A program made the position numbers and the translations under genes. From Solimonas variicoloris DSM 15731 (GTDB taxonomy: Bacteria; Pseudomonadota; Gammaproteobacteria; Nevskiales; Nevskiaceae): a DNA stretch of 64,000 nt. The stretch lies in contig NZ_KB907931.1 of the NCBI RefSeq assembly GCF_000382285.1, positions 62,001 to 126,000 on the forward strand. Reading direction: 5' to 3'. Shown here piece after piece: positions 45,059 through 54,512 of this stretch (positions within the stretch are counted from its first letter, which is position 1; every line of letters begins with the position of its first letter). The notes below the pieces were generated by a model. The model had not been told where the DNA came from. It saw nothing but the letters and a program-made list of their open reading frames with translations, and ran no database searches.

Positions 45059-46411
45059 TCAGAGCAGGATCAGCGTGCCGAGCGCCAGCAGGCTGAAGAA
45101 GCCGCAGACGTCGGTGAAGGTGGTCAGGATCACGCTGCCGGCGAGCGCCGGGTCGACGCCGAAGCGCTTGAGCGTGAGCGGTACGAAGATGCCGGCGAGC
45201 GCGGCAACGGTCTGGTTGATGACGATGGCCAGACCGACGACCAGCGCGAGCATCGGATCGCGGAACCACAGCCAGGCGGTGGCGCCGACCACCGCGGCCC
45301 ACAGCACGCCGTTGACCAGCGCCACGGCGAGCTCCTTGCGCAGCAGCGGCCGCCAGTTGTGGTAGCCGATCTGGCCGAGCGCGAGGCCGCGGATCATCAG
45401 CGTCAGGGTCTGGCTGCCGCCGATGCCGCCCATGCTGGCGACCACCGGCATCAGCACGGCGAGCGCGACCACGCGGCTGATCGTGCCCTGGAACAGATCG
45501 ACGACGGAGGACGCGAGGAAGGCGGTCAGCAGATTGATGCCGAGCCAGATCGCGCGGCGCCGCGCGGCGCCGCGCACCGGCGCGAAGATATCCTCGTCCT
45601 CGTGCAGGCCGGCCATCGACAGCAGTTTGTGCTCGGCGTCGCGGCGGATGACGTCGACGACGTCGTCGACGGTGATGCGGCCGATCAGGCGGTTGCGTTC
45701 GTCGACCACCGGCGCCGACACCAGGTCGGCGTCCTGGAAGCGCTGCGCGACGCGCTCGTCGGGCAGCGAGGCCGGCATCGTCTCGCGTTCACGCTCCATC
45801 ACGTTCGACACCAGCTCCTCCGCGCCGCGCGTGAGGATGCGCGCCAGCGGCAGCGCGCCGAGGTAGTGGCTGTAGCGGTCGACGACGTACAGCGCGTCGG
45901 TGTGATTCGGCAGCTCGCCGCGCAGGCGCAGGTAGCGCTGCACGACGTCGAGCGTGACGTCGGGGCGCACCGTCACCGTGTCGGTGTTCATCAGGCCGCC
46001 GGCGGTGTCGGGCTCGTAGGCGAGCACGGATTCCAGGCGCGCGCGGTCGTCGGCATCGAGCGCCTTGAGCACCTGCTGCGTGACCGTCTCCGGCAGGTGC
46101 TCGACGAAGTCGGCGAGGTCGTCGATGTCGAGTTCGCCGGCGGCGGCGACCAGCTCGTTGACGTCCATCTGCCGGATCAGCTCGGCGCGGACGTCGTCGC
46201 CCAGATGCAGCAGCACCTCGCCGTCGTCCTCCGGGCTGACCATGTTCCAGACGATTGCGCGCTGCCGCGGCGGCAGCGATTCGAGCAGGCCGGCGATCTC
46301 GGCCGGATTGAGCGCGTGCAGCGCGCGGCGCGCCGGCAGCAGGCGGCCGCTGCTCAGCCGCTCGCGCAGCAGGGCGACCGCGTCGTGATTCGCCTGTTCG
46401 CGTTCGGACAC
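45059..46411 (-). CDS. mgtE: magnesium transporter MgtE
   Basis: 450 residues: an N-terminal superhelical Mg-sensing domain (ALHALNPAEIAGLLESLPPRQRAIVW, abridged), two CBS domains (YEPDTAGGLMNTD to MAGLHEDEDIFAPV) and five membrane helices with the GGIGGSQTLTLMIRGLALG pore segment. GTG at 46411 is chosen over TTG 46417 because GGAG is eight bases upstream. It imports Mg2+ with gating by cytosolic Mg. Confidence 0.94.
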   Translation of the reverse strand: MSEREQANHDAVALLRERLSSGRLLPARRALHALNPAEIAGLLESLPPRQRAIVWNMVSPEDDGEVLLHLGDDVRAELIRQMDVNELVAAAGELDIDDLADFVEHLPETVTQQVLKALDADDRARLESVLAYEPDTAGGLMNTDTVTVRPDVTLDVVQRYLRLRGELPNHTDALYVVDRYSHYLGALPLARILTRGAEELVSNVMERERETMPASLPDERVAQRFQDADLVSAPVVDERNRLIGRITVDDVVDVIRRDAEHKLLSMAGLHEDEDIFAPVRGAARRRAIWLGINLLTAFLASSVVDLFQGTISRVVALAVLMPVVASMGGIGGSQTLTLMIRGLALGQIGYHNWRPLLRKELAVALVNGVLWAAVVGATAWLWFRDPMLALVVGLAIVINQTVAALAGIFVPLTLKRFGVDPALAGSVILTTFTDVCGFFSLLALGTLILL

Positions 46412-46484
46412 GCGCAAAGCTCCGGGGTGGGACGGTCGAAAGTGTAGGGGGATGCTCTGAGCGCGATCTGAACGAGGCGGCCCG

Positions 46485-48215
46485 CTACAGGTCGTCGAGC
46501 GCCGCGATGCGGTCGCGCATGTCCTGCAGCTCGGTGCAGCGCAACAGCTCGGCGACGGCGGCGCGCAGGCGGCCGACGTCGGCGTCGATGATGTTGCGCT
46601 TGATCTCCAGCACGCTGGCCGGATGCATCGAGAACTCGGTCAGGCCGAGGCCGAGCAGCAGGCGCGTGTAGCGCGGATCGCCGGCCATCTCGCCGCACAT
46701 CGCCACCGGGATGGCGGCGCCGGCGCCGGCCTCGATGGTGCGGCTGATCAGTTGCAGCACCGCCGGATGCAGCGGGTCGTACAGATAGTTGACCTCGTCG
46801 TCGACGCGGTCGATCGCCAGGGTGTACTGGATCAGGTCGTTGGTGCCGATCGAGAAGAAGCGCGCGTGGCGGGCGAGCATCGGCGAGGCCAGCGCTGCGG
46901 CCGGCACCTCGATCATCACGCCGATCGCGACGTCGTCGCCGATCTCGCGGCCTTCGCCGAGCAGTTCGTCGCGGGCGGCCGCGATCACGGCGCTGGCCTG
47001 ACGCAGCTCCTGCAGGTTGGAGATCATCGGCAGCATGATCTGCATGCGGCCGAGGCGCGAGGCGCGCAGCAGGGCGCGGACCTGGGTGCGGAACAGCTCC
47101 GGTTCCTTCAGGCACAGGCGGATCGCGCGCAGGCCGAGCGCCGGATTGTTCGGCGTCGGCCCCGGCGAGCGGCCGGAGTCGACCTGCTTGTCGGCGCCGA
47201 GGTCGAGCGTGCGGATCGTGATCGGTCCTGAAGTCGCCGAGACGATGCGCGCGTAGGCGTCGAGCTGTTCGTCCTCGCTCGGCAGATCCTTGCGGTTCAT
47301 GTAGAGGAATTCGGTGCGGTACAGGCCGACGCCCTCGGCGCCGTTCTCCTCCGCCACCCTGGCGTCCTCCGGCAGCTCGATGTTGGCGAGCAGCTTCACG
47401 CGCACGCCGTCGCGCGAGACCGCGTCGCGACCGCGCAGGCGCACGAGGCCGGCGCGGTACTGCGCCTGGCGGCGCTGCTTGGCGCGATAGAAGTCGAGCG
47501 CGATGTCGTCCGGCGTCGCCAGCACGTGGCCGGCCTCGCCGTCGACGATGATCTCCTCGCCCTCGCGCAGCAGGCGGCGCGCGTCGCGCAGGCCGACGAT
47601 CGCCGGAATGCCGAGGCTGCGGGCGAGGATCGCGGTATGCGACAGCGGACCGCCGTACTCGGTGACGAAGGCGGCGACGTGCTGCTGCGCGAGCAGGATG
47701 ATGTCGGCCGGCGTGATGTCGTCGGCGACCGTGATGTAGGGCTCGGTGCCGCTCTTCTGCGGCAGCTGGCGCTCGGATTTGAGCAGCACGCGCTGGATGC
47801 GCGCGCAGACGTGCTCGACGTCGTCCTTGCGCGTGCGCAGGTACGGATCGTCCATCTGCTCGAAGACGGCGATCAGCGCGTCCTTGGTCTTGCGCAGTGC
47901 CGCTTCGGCGTTGATGTGCTGGTTGCGGATGTGCGCGATCGTGGTGTCGGTGATCGAGCGGTCATCGAGCATCAGGATGTGCGTGTCGATGAACGCGGCG
48001 ATATCGCCCGGCGTGCCGGCCGGAATCTTTTCGCGCACCTCGCGCAGCTGCTCGCGGGCACGGCGCTGGGCGCCGACGAAGCGCACGATCTCGCCTTCGA
48101 TGTCGCCGGGCGCGAGCGTGCGTTCGGGGATGTCGAGTTCGCCCGCATGCAGCTTCTGCACGCGGGCGATGACGATGCCGCGCGAGACGCCGACGCCGGA
48201 AAGCCAGAGGCTCAT
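46485..48215 (-). CDS. ptsI: PEP-protein phosphotransferase (enzyme I)
   Basis: 576 residues. The phospho-His segment is GGPLSHTAILARSLGIPAIVG; the PEP-binding barrel has RTEFLYMN, ARFFSIGTNDLIQYTLAIDR and AMCGEMAGDPRYTRLLLGLGL, abridged. It transfers phosphate from PEP to HPr. It follows ptsH by 9 nt. No sugar permease (EIIBC) is present nearby, so the system here is regulatory. Confidence 0.96.
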   Translation of the reverse strand: MSLWLSGVGVSRGIVIARVQKLHAGELDIPERTLAPGDIEGEIVRFVGAQRRAREQLREVREKIPAGTPGDIAAFIDTHILMLDDRSITDTTIAHIRNQHINAEAALRKTKDALIAVFEQMDDPYLRTRKDDVEHVCARIQRVLLKSERQLPQKSGTEPYITVADDITPADIILLAQQHVAAFVTEYGGPLSHTAILARSLGIPAIVGLRDARRLLREGEEIIVDGEAGHVLATPDDIALDFYRAKQRRQAQYRAGLVRLRGRDAVSRDGVRVKLLANIELPEDARVAEENGAEGVGLYRTEFLYMNRKDLPSEDEQLDAYARIVSATSGPITIRTLDLGADKQVDSGRSPGPTPNNPALGLRAIRLCLKEPELFRTQVRALLRASRLGRMQIMLPMISNLQELRQASAVIAAARDELLGEGREIGDDVAIGVMIEVPAAALASPMLARHARFFSIGTNDLIQYTLAIDRVDDEVNYLYDPLHPAVLQLISRTIEAGAGAAIPVAMCGEMAGDPRYTRLLLGLGLTEFSMHPASVLEIKRNIIDADVGRLRAAVAELLRCTELQDMRDRIAALDDL

Positions 48216-48224
48216 GCGGGGCGC

Positions 48225-48491
48225 CTAGTTTTCTTCGTCGAACTTGTTGGCGATCAGCGCCGCCAGTTCGTCGAGCGCCTGCTGCTCATCCGGCCCTTCG
48301 GCGATCAGGGTGATCTGCGAGCCCTTGGCGGCGGCCAGCATCATGACGCCCATGATCGACTTGCCGCTCACCTCGCGGGCGTCCTTGCGCACGCGGATCT
48401 CGGATTCGAACTTGGAGGCCAGCGTCACCAGGCGCGCCGCGGCGCGCGCGTGCAGGCCGAGCAGGTTGACGATCGTGACGGTACGTTCCAC
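48225..48491 (-). CDS. ptsH: phosphocarrier protein HPr
   Basis: 88 residues. His15 lies in GLHARAAARL and the regulatory Ser46 in KSIMGVMML, the residue phosphorylated by HprK. It lies between the EIIA-Man-type gene and ptsI, with spacings of 11 and 9 nt. Confidence 0.96.
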   Translation of the reverse strand: MERTVTIVNLLGLHARAAARLVTLASKFESEIRVRKDAREVSGKSIMGVMMLAAAKGSQITLIAEGPDEQQALDELAALIANKFDEEN

Positions 48492-48502
48492 GGATGGTGT
48501 TC

Positions 48503-48907
48503 CTATGAGCCCGGCGCGGCCGGGTGGCTGACGACGATGCCGCGCGTGCCGCCTTCGACGGCGTTGCGGACCATCTCCGGCAGCGCGAGCTTGGGATAGT
48601 TGAAGATGCGCACCAGCATCGGCAGGTTGACGCCGGCGATGACGGCGGTGCGCTCGTCGCCGGCGAGCTTGTTGGCGATGTTGCTGGGCGTCGAGCCGAA
48701 GGCGTCGGTCAGCATCAGCACGCCGGCGCCGGAGTCGAGCCGCTCGATCATCTTGCGGCCCTGGTTGATCAGCACCTCGTGCGCCTGCACGCGCCGCACT
48801 TCGAGCACGTCGGCGGCCAGCGGCAGCTCGCCCATCATGTCGCGCAGCGTGTCGAGCAGGTGGTGCCCGAGCTTGCCGTGCATGACCAGCAGCACGCCGA
48901 CGCTCAT
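48503..48907 (-). CDS. PTS EIIA component, mannose family
   Basis: 134 residues with the EIIA-Man start SVGVLLVMHGKLG, whose His10 is the phosphorylation site, followed by LMLTDAFGSTPSNIA. There is no partner EIIB/EIIC, so it probably plays a regulatory role as in other proteobacterial PTS-Ntr clusters. It follows rapZ by 55 nt. Confidence 0.93.
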   Translation of the reverse strand: MSVGVLLVMHGKLGHHLLDTLRDMMGELPLAADVLEVRRVQAHEVLINQGRKMIERLDSGAGVLMLTDAFGSTPSNIANKLAGDERTAVIAGVNLPMLVRIFNYPKLALPEMVRNAVEGGTRGIVVSHPAAPGS

Positions 48908-48962
48908 GCGCGGTTGCCGCGACAGCGGCGGCGTGGCGGGACGGAAGAAGGCGTCATGCGGA

Positions 48963-49850
48963 TCACGGAGTCTTGGCGCCGGCGTCGCCGAGGCGGGTCC
49001 ACAGCTCGCGGTGGCGGATCGCGAGATTATCGAATCGGCCGCGGAACGTCTCGCCGAGCTTCTCGACGAAGTAGACGCTGCGGTGCTGGCCGCCGGTGCA
49101 GCCGATCGCGACCGTCAGGTAGGCACGGTCCTGCTTCTGGTATTCGGGCAGCCAGCGTTCGAGGAAGCCGCGGATGTCGGCGTACAGGCGCGCGGTGATG
49201 TCGTGCCGCTCCAGCCATTCGACGACCGGCGCGTCGCGGCCGGTGAGCTTGCGCAGCTCGGGCTGCCAGTGCGGGTTCGGCAGCGTGCGGATGTCGAACA
49301 CGAAATCGGCGTCCTCGGGAATGCCGTTCTTGAAGCCGAACGACATGAACATCAGCGACAGCTTGCCGCCGCCGCCGGGCACCAGGCCCTGGATTTCCTC
49401 GCGCAGCGCATGCAGGTTTTTCAGCGAGGTGTCGATCGTGGCGTCGGCGGCGTTGGCGATCGGCGCCAGCAGCTGGCGCTCCCGGCGGATCGCCTCGGTC
49501 AGCGAGCAGTCGCCCTGCGCGAGCGGGTGACGGCGCCGGGTCTCGGAGTAGCGCTGCAGCAGCACCGAATCGTCGGCGCGCAGGAAGATCACGCTGACTT
49601 CGATACCCTGCGCGCGCAGCGACTCGAGGTACTTGGGGAAGCGGGCGATCTCGCGCGGGCTCTCGCGGGCGTCGATGCCGATCGCGAGGCGCTCGTAGCG
49701 TCCGTCGCTGCGGCGCAGCGCGCGGCGGATGAACGGGCCGACCAGCTGCAGCGGCAGATTGTCGATGCAGTAGTAGCCGATATCCTCGTACTGCTTGAGG
49801 GCGACGGTCTTGCCGGCGCCGGACAGACCACTGACGAAGACCAGTTTCAT
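48963..49850 (-). CDS. rapZ: RNase adapter protein RapZ
   Basis: 295 residues. Walker A GLSGAGKT is near the N-terminus, and YCIDNLPLQLV and GCTGGQHRSVYFVEKL are family hallmarks. In E. coli RapZ directs RNase E to GlmZ and so controls GlmS. It lies between hprK and the EIIA-Man gene, as in beta/gamma-proteobacterial rpoN-pts clusters. Confidence 0.96.
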   Translation of the reverse strand: MKLVFVSGLSGAGKTVALKQYEDIGYYCIDNLPLQLVGPFIRRALRRSDGRYERLAIGIDARESPREIARFPKYLESLRAQGIEVSVIFLRADDSVLLQRYSETRRRHPLAQGDCSLTEAIRRERQLLAPIANAADATIDTSLKNLHALREEIQGLVPGGGGKLSLMFMSFGFKNGIPEDADFVFDIRTLPNPHWQPELRKLTGRDAPVVEWLERHDITARLYADIRGFLERWLPEYQKQDRAYLTVAIGCTGGQHRSVYFVEKLGETFRGRFDNLAIRHRELWTRLGDAGAKTP

Positions 49851-49878
49851 GGGCGATGGACGGTCACGCGGTGGCGGT

Positions 49879-50457
49879 TCAGGTCGGCGTGTCGTGCTTG
49901 CGTTCTTCGCGCAGTTCCTGCTTGCGGATCTCGCGCGACTGCCGCTCGATCAGGTCGGCATCGGCGCGATAGCCGGCGAGGCGCAGATGCAGGTCGCGAC
50001 AGGCCGCTTCGACGAGCACCGCCAGATTATGCCCGAGGCGGATCGGAATCGTGATCTCCGGCAGCTCGACGCCGAGGATGGTCGCCATGCTGCGCCGGCC
50101 GCCAAGTCGTTCGAGGCCACTGTCCCAGACCACGCGCGGCGCCTCGAGGCGCAGCACCAGATCGAGCTTGCAGTGGCCGGCGACACTGTGCGGTCCGTAC
50201 AGGCGGCTGATGTTGAGGATGCCGAGGCTGCGCGCCTCGAGGAAGCCGCGCAGCAGGCGCGGCGCGCGGCCGACGACAAAGCCGCGGCGCAACGAGAAGT
50301 CGACGGCATCGTCGGCGACCAGCTGGTGGCCGCGCGCCAGCAGTTCCAGCGCCAGCTCGCTCTTGCCGACGCCACTGGCGCCGGCCAGCAGCACGCCGGT
50401 GTCGTAGACGCGCATGAACACGCCATGCAGGGTTACGGCGGGAATGCTGCCGGGCAT
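49879..50457 (-). CDS. hprK: short HPr kinase/phosphorylase (catalytic domain only)
   Basis: 192 residues against about 310 for full-length HprK. The Walker A GASGVGKSELALELL is near residue 28, followed by the VADDAVDF segment and the LEARSLGILNI signature. The N-terminal domain is absent. Only 43 nt separate this start from the ptsN stop, so nothing upstream can encode it. Catalytic-domain-only HprK is known in Alphaproteobacteria. It should phosphorylate Ser46 of HPr. Confidence 0.9.
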   Translation of the reverse strand: MPGSIPAVTLHGVFMRVYDTGVLLAGASGVGKSELALELLARGHQLVADDAVDFSLRRGFVVGRAPRLLRGFLEARSLGILNISRLYGPHSVAGHCKLDLVLRLEAPRVVWDSGLERLGGRRSMATILGVELPEITIPIRLGHNLAVLVEAACRDLHLRLAGYRADADLIERQSREIRKQELREERKHDTPT

Positions 50458-50500
50458 GGGTGCGCCCTCGCGCCGGGAGCGGGCCGCGCGCGGCCGGCGC

Positions 50501-50959
50501 TCAGGCCGGCTTGTAGTCGCCGATCAGCTGAAACAGTGCGCGGTCGTCGGTCGCCTCGCGCGCCTTCTTGCAGAACGATTCGTCGGAGAACATCTCGGCG
50601 ATCGCGGCGAGATGCTTGAGATGGGCCTCGGTCGCGCCCTGCGGCACGAGCAGGCCGAAGATCAGATCGACCGGATGGCCGTCGTGGGCTTCGTAGTCGA
50701 GCGGGTGCTTGAGGCGCATGAAGGCGCCGACGCTGTCGCTGACGCCGGCGATGCGGCCGTGCGGAATGGCGACGCCATGGCCGAGGCCGGTGCTGCCCAG
50801 CTTTTCGCGGGCCGACAGGCTCGCCAGGATATCGGCCGCCGAGACACCTTCGGTACCGCGCGCCAGCAGCTGGGAGAGTTCCTCGAGCGCCTTCTTCTTG
50901 CTGGTGAAGGTGTGTCCGAGGCTGACCCGCTCAGCGGACAGGATGTCGGCGATCTTCAT
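50501..50959 (-). CDS. ptsN: nitrogen PTS EIIA component
   Basis: About 152 residues from MKIADIL. Active-site His lies in GHGVAIPHGRI. PtsN is the terminal phospho-acceptor of PTS-Ntr and regulates K+ and nitrogen-linked processes. An in-frame ATG at 50977 (six more residues) has GAGG in its own first codons, so the start is ambiguous. The hpf terminator T-run ends only six bases before 50977. Confidence 0.93.
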   Translation of the reverse strand: MKIADILSAERVSLGHTFTSKKKALEELSQLLARGTEGVSAADILASLSAREKLGSTGLGHGVAIPHGRIAGVSDSVGAFMRLKHPLDYEAHDGHPVDLIFGLLVPQGATEAHLKHLAAIAEMFSDESFCKKAREATDDRALFQLIGDYKPA

Positions 50960-50980
50960 TTTTGGGGGAGTCCTCATCCA

Positions 50981-51011
50981 ATAAAAAAGCCCGGCCCAGG
51001 GTGGGCCGGGC
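50981..51011 (-). terminator. intrinsic terminator between hpf and ptsN
   Basis: GCCCGGCCCA (50989-50998) and TGGGCCGGGC (51002-51011) form a 10-bp stem. On the minus strand it is followed by a U-run (50983-50988). Because ptsN starts immediately after, readthrough would decide how much of the downstream PTS block is made. Confidence 0.88.
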
Positions 51012-51027
51012 CTCGGAAACCCGGATT

Positions 51028-51351
51028 CTACTCAAGCGCCATGCGCTTGTGGGCTTCCTTCTGGCGGTGATCCCGCACCTTTTCCTTGTGGCGGCGGGTC
51101 TGCTGGTCGAGCTTGTCGGCCATCAAGTCGATCGCCGCGTACATGTCTTCCTCGATCGCGGCGGCGTGCAGGTTGGCGCCGCAGGCATGCACGGTGGCTT
51201 CGGCGCGCTGGCTGAGTTTGTCGATGGAGAGAATGACTTCCGCTGAAATCAGGTGGTCGAAGTGTCGTTCGAGTCGCTTGAGCTTCGTCATCACGTATTC
51301 GCGCATCGGATGGGTGACGTCGACATGGTGACCGGAGATGTTCAGGTTCAT
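51028..51351 (-). CDS. hpf: ribosome hibernation-promoting factor (short form)
   Basis: 107 residues, short HPF form: MNLNISGHHVDVTHPMREYV, with a basic tail RRHKEKVRDHRQKEAHKRM. It binds the 30S decoding region and promotes ribosome dimers in stationary phase. It lies 49 nt after rpoN, the usual order. Confidence 0.95.
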   Translation of the reverse strand: MNLNISGHHVDVTHPMREYVMTKLKRLERHFDHLISAEVILSIDKLSQRAEATVHACGANLHAAAIEEDMYAAIDLMADKLDQQTRRHKEKVRDHRQKEAHKRMALE

Positions 51352-51400
51352 CGATTCGCTCCTCTAGGCCTTGCGGCCATGCTGCCTCGGGGTGCCGGCG

Positions 51401-52888
51401 CTAGACCGGCGGTTTGCGCTCGTGCGAGGGGGGGATCCCCAGGCCTTCGCGGTACTTCGCTACCGTTCTCCTTGCAACCTGTATGCCTTCCTTCAAGAGC
51501 AGATCCGACAGCGTGGCGTCGGAAAGCGGACGCGACGTGTCCTCGGCGGAGATCATGCGCTTGATCATGGCCTGGATGGCCGTGGCCGAAGCGACGCCGC
51601 CGCCGGTCGTCTGCACGTGGCTGGAAAAGAAAAACTTGAGTTCGTACAGCCCACGCGGCGTGAGCATGTATTTGTTCGCTGTGGCTCTCGAAACGGTCGA
51701 TTCATGTATGCCCAGCTGTTCGGCGATGTCGCGCAGCACCATCGGTCGCATCGCCTCGGGTCCATAATCCAAGAAAGCGCGCTGCTCTTCAACTATCGAC
51801 TGTGCGACCCGCAACAGAGTTTCATTGCGCGCCTCCAGACTGTTCAGAAAGTACCGCGCCTCCTGCAGGTGCTGCTTCAGGACCACCTGATCGCGCGAGC
51901 TGTCGGCGCGGCGGATCATGCTCTGGTACTGGTTGTTGAGGCGCAGGCGCGGCGTGTGCTCCGGGTTCAGGCTGACGATCCAGCGGCCGTTCTTCTTGCT
52001 GACGAAGACGTCAGGCGTGACGTAATCGGGCTCGTGTGCCTGGAACGGCCGGCCCGGATGCGGCTGCAGGGTCTTGATCAGTGCCAGCGCCGGTTCGATC
52101 TCGGCCAGCGGCAGGCCGGTGGCTCGCGCCAGCGCCGCCGGGTCGCGGCGGGCGAGCAGGTTCAGCTGCTCGCCGATCAGCTTGAGCGCGGTGTTGATGC
52201 CGGGCGTGCGCGCCGGCATCAGCTCCAGCTGCAGGCGCAGGCACTCGCCGAGGTCGCGGGCGGCGACGCCGGTCGGCTCGAAGTCCTGGATCTTCTGCAG
52301 CACCGTCTCCAGTTCCTCCGGCGTGGCGCCGAAGTCGGCCTGCAGGCGCGCCGCCAGTTCCGGCCAGTCGTCGAGGTAGCCGTCCTCGTTGATCGAGTCG
52401 ATCAAATGCTCGGCGAGCTCGGCCTCGCGGGTCGTGAACGGCGCCGTGCGCGCCTGCTCGATCAGGTGCTCGTGCAGGCTCTTGCTGCTGTGCAGATTGG
52501 CTTCGAGGAAGTCGCGCAGCTCGTCGTCGTCGCCGCTGCTCTTGCCGCTGCCGGCCGAGCTCTCGTCGTAGACGTCGCCCCAGTCGGCGTCGACCGGCAT
52601 CTCGGCGGGAATCTCGGCGTTCTCGCTGCCGAGTTCGAGACTCTTCGGATCGCCGGCCGGTTCGGCCGCGGCCTCGCTCTCGCCGGCGGTTTCGCTGCTC
52701 GTGGCGGTGACTTCGGCTTCGAGCGGCTCGGCACCGTCCTCGCGTTCGAGCAGGATGTTGGATTCGAGCGCCTGTTCGATCTCCTGCTGCAGATCGAGGC
52801 TGGACAGCTGCAGCAGGCGGATCGCCTGCTGCAGCGCCGGGGTCATCGTCAGCGACTGCCCGAAGCGCAGGCCCAGCGTGGACTTCAT
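51401..52888 (-). CDS. rpoN: RNA polymerase sigma-54 factor
   Basis: 495 residues. The Gln/Leu-rich region I starts LRFGQSLTMTPALQQAIRLLQLSSLDL, an acidic region II follows, and the RpoN box ARRTVAKYREGLGIP lies near the C-terminus. It directs transcription from -24/-12 promoters. The usual upstream lptB is not here; an SDR gene lies upstream instead. Confidence 0.97.
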   Translation of the reverse strand: MKSTLGLRFGQSLTMTPALQQAIRLLQLSSLDLQQEIEQALESNILLEREDGAEPLEAEVTATSSETAGESEAAAEPAGDPKSLELGSENAEIPAEMPVDADWGDVYDESSAGSGKSSGDDDELRDFLEANLHSSKSLHEHLIEQARTAPFTTREAELAEHLIDSINEDGYLDDWPELAARLQADFGATPEELETVLQKIQDFEPTGVAARDLGECLRLQLELMPARTPGINTALKLIGEQLNLLARRDPAALARATGLPLAEIEPALALIKTLQPHPGRPFQAHEPDYVTPDVFVSKKNGRWIVSLNPEHTPRLRLNNQYQSMIRRADSSRDQVVLKQHLQEARYFLNSLEARNETLLRVAQSIVEEQRAFLDYGPEAMRPMVLRDIAEQLGIHESTVSRATANKYMLTPRGLYELKFFFSSHVQTTGGGVASATAIQAMIKRMISAEDTSRPLSDATLSDLLLKEGIQVARRTVAKYREGLGIPPSHERKPPV

Positions 52889-52922
52889 GCCTGGCGTCCG
52901 TGTGAAGCGGGGGACGGATCCT

Positions 52923-53693
52923 TCACTTCGCCGCCATGCGCAGCGCGCCGTCGAGGCGGATGCACTCGCCGTTGAGCATCGGGTTCTCGACGATGCTCTG
53001 CACGAGGCGGGCGTATTCGTCGGGGCGGCCGAGGCGCGGCGGGAACGGCACGGTCTTGCCGAGCGATTCCTGCACTTCGGGCGGCAGGCCCGCCATCATC
53101 GGCGTCTCGAAGATGCCCGGCGCGATCGTCATGCAGCGGATGCCGTAGCGCGCCAGTTCGCGGGCGAGCGGCAGCGTCATGCCGACGACGCCGGCCTTGG
53201 ACGCCGCGTAGGCCGGCTGGCCGATCTGGCCGTCGAAGGCGGCGACCGACGCGGTGTTGATCAGCACGCCGCGCTCGCCGTCGGCGTTCGGCGCCTGGCG
53301 GGCCATCTGCGCGGCGGCGACGCGCAGCATGTTGAAGCTGCCGACGAGGTTGATGTTGACGACGCGGGCGAAGCCGGCCAGCGGCGCGGCGCTGCCGTCG
53401 CGGCCGATCACCTTCTCGCCGGTGGCGATGCCGGCGCAGTTGACTAGGCCGTGCAGCGCGCCGAAGGCCTCGACGGCGGCGGTGACCGCGGCGGCGGCAT
53501 CGGCTTCGGCGCTGACGTCGCAGCGCGCGAAGCGCGCGCGCGGGCCGAGTTCGGCGGCGAGCGCCTCGCCGGTCGCGGCATTGAGGTCGGCGATGACGAC
53601 GCGCCCGCCGGCTTCATGAAGCCGGCGCACGGTGGCCGCGCCGAGGCCGGACGCGCCGCCGGCGACGAGGAAACAGCAATCGGAAATCTGCAT
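52923..53693 (-). CDS. SDR-family 3-hydroxyacyl-CoA dehydrogenase-like enzyme
   Basis: 256 residues. It has a Rossmann start ([19 protein letters not shown]), the NCAG segment, Ser in [14 protein letters not shown] and the YAASK catalytic pair. The [31 protein letters not shown] block matches HSD10/type-II 3-hydroxyacyl-CoA dehydrogenases. It probably oxidises 3-hydroxyacyl-CoA with NAD+. It starts in the cluster just upstream of rpoN (34 nt). Confidence 0.88.
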   Translation of the reverse strand: MQISDCCFLVAGGASGLGAATVRRLHEAGGRVVIADLNAATGEALAAELGPRARFARCDVSAEADAAAAVTAAVEAFGALHGLVNCAGIATGEKVIGRDGSAAPLAGFARVVNINLVGSFNMLRVAAAQMARQAPNADGERGVLINTASVAAFDGQIGQPAYAASKAGVVGMTLPLARELARYGIRCMTIAPGIFETPMMAGLPPEVQESLGKTVPFPPRLGRPDEYARLVQSIVENPMLNGECIRLDGALRMAAK

Positions 53694-53747
53694 GGGGGAG
53701 CGTACCGAAGGTGCGGCGGCGGGGCGGCCGCCGCACTGTTTAAGGGC

Positions 53748-54233
53748 TTACTTGACGGTGATCGTGATCTTCTCGGACTGCACCGAGGGATTGAACGGCT
53801 GGTGCTTCCAGTCGGCGAACACCAGCTGCAGCGTGTGCTTGCCCGGCTTGAGCTCGAGGCTGGTCTCGGTCTGGCCGCCGCCGAAGTGCTTGACCTGGTC
53901 GCTGGCCGGCAGCGGCTTGGTGAAGTCGACCTCCGGGCTGTCGATCAGCAGGTGGTGGTGGCCGGTGTTTTCCTTGTTCACGCCGGCCGGTGCGACGCCG
54001 GCGCCGGACAGGCCGAACAGCACCTTCACCGGGCTGCTGACGGTATCGCCATCCTTGAGATTGACGAAGTAGACCTTGGCGTTGGCCGGCGCCGGCGTGG
54101 CCAGGCCGAGCTCCTCGGCGGCCTTGTCGGAGGCCTGCTGCTTGGCGGCGTTCTTGAGGTCCTTCCAGCTGTCGGCATGGGCGGGAAGCGCGGCGAGGGA
54201 GGCCAGAACGGCGAGGGCAAGCATCTTCTTCAT
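53748..54233 (-). CDS. periplasmic DUF4399 protein
   Basis: 161 residues; signal peptide ends LPAHA. The mature domain has AKVYFVNLKDGDTVSSPVKVLFGLSGAGVAPAG and TGHHHLLID, characteristic of DUF4399, with a His cluster that may bind metal. ATG 54233 has AGGA upstream. Function is unknown. Confidence 0.85.
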   Translation of the reverse strand: MKKMLALAVLASLAALPAHADSWKDLKNAAKQQASDKAAEELGLATPAPANAKVYFVNLKDGDTVSSPVKVLFGLSGAGVAPAGVNKENTGHHHLLIDSPEVDFTKPLPASDQVKHFGGGQTETSLELKPGKHTLQLVFADWKHQPFNPSVQSEKITITVK

Positions 54234-54512
54234 GAAATGTGTCCTGTTCGAATAAAGCATGTCCGGAGCGGCACGCGATTTGCGTATCGCCTGAGGCCAA
54301 GATTAGGTGAAACGCCGGCGCGCCGCTATACTGCGCGCCGCTTGTGAGGCGTCCACCGGTTGACGCGCTCGGACGAAGGCCTTGATCGGCCGACGATTTT
54401 CCGCTCCAGGCGCCGCTGGCGGTGCGACCGCCGGCGCTTTCTTCCCGAACAGCAATACGACCTGAACCGGTCCGTGGAGCGATCCGCGCAGCAGGCGTTC
54501 AGGAGTTTTTTC

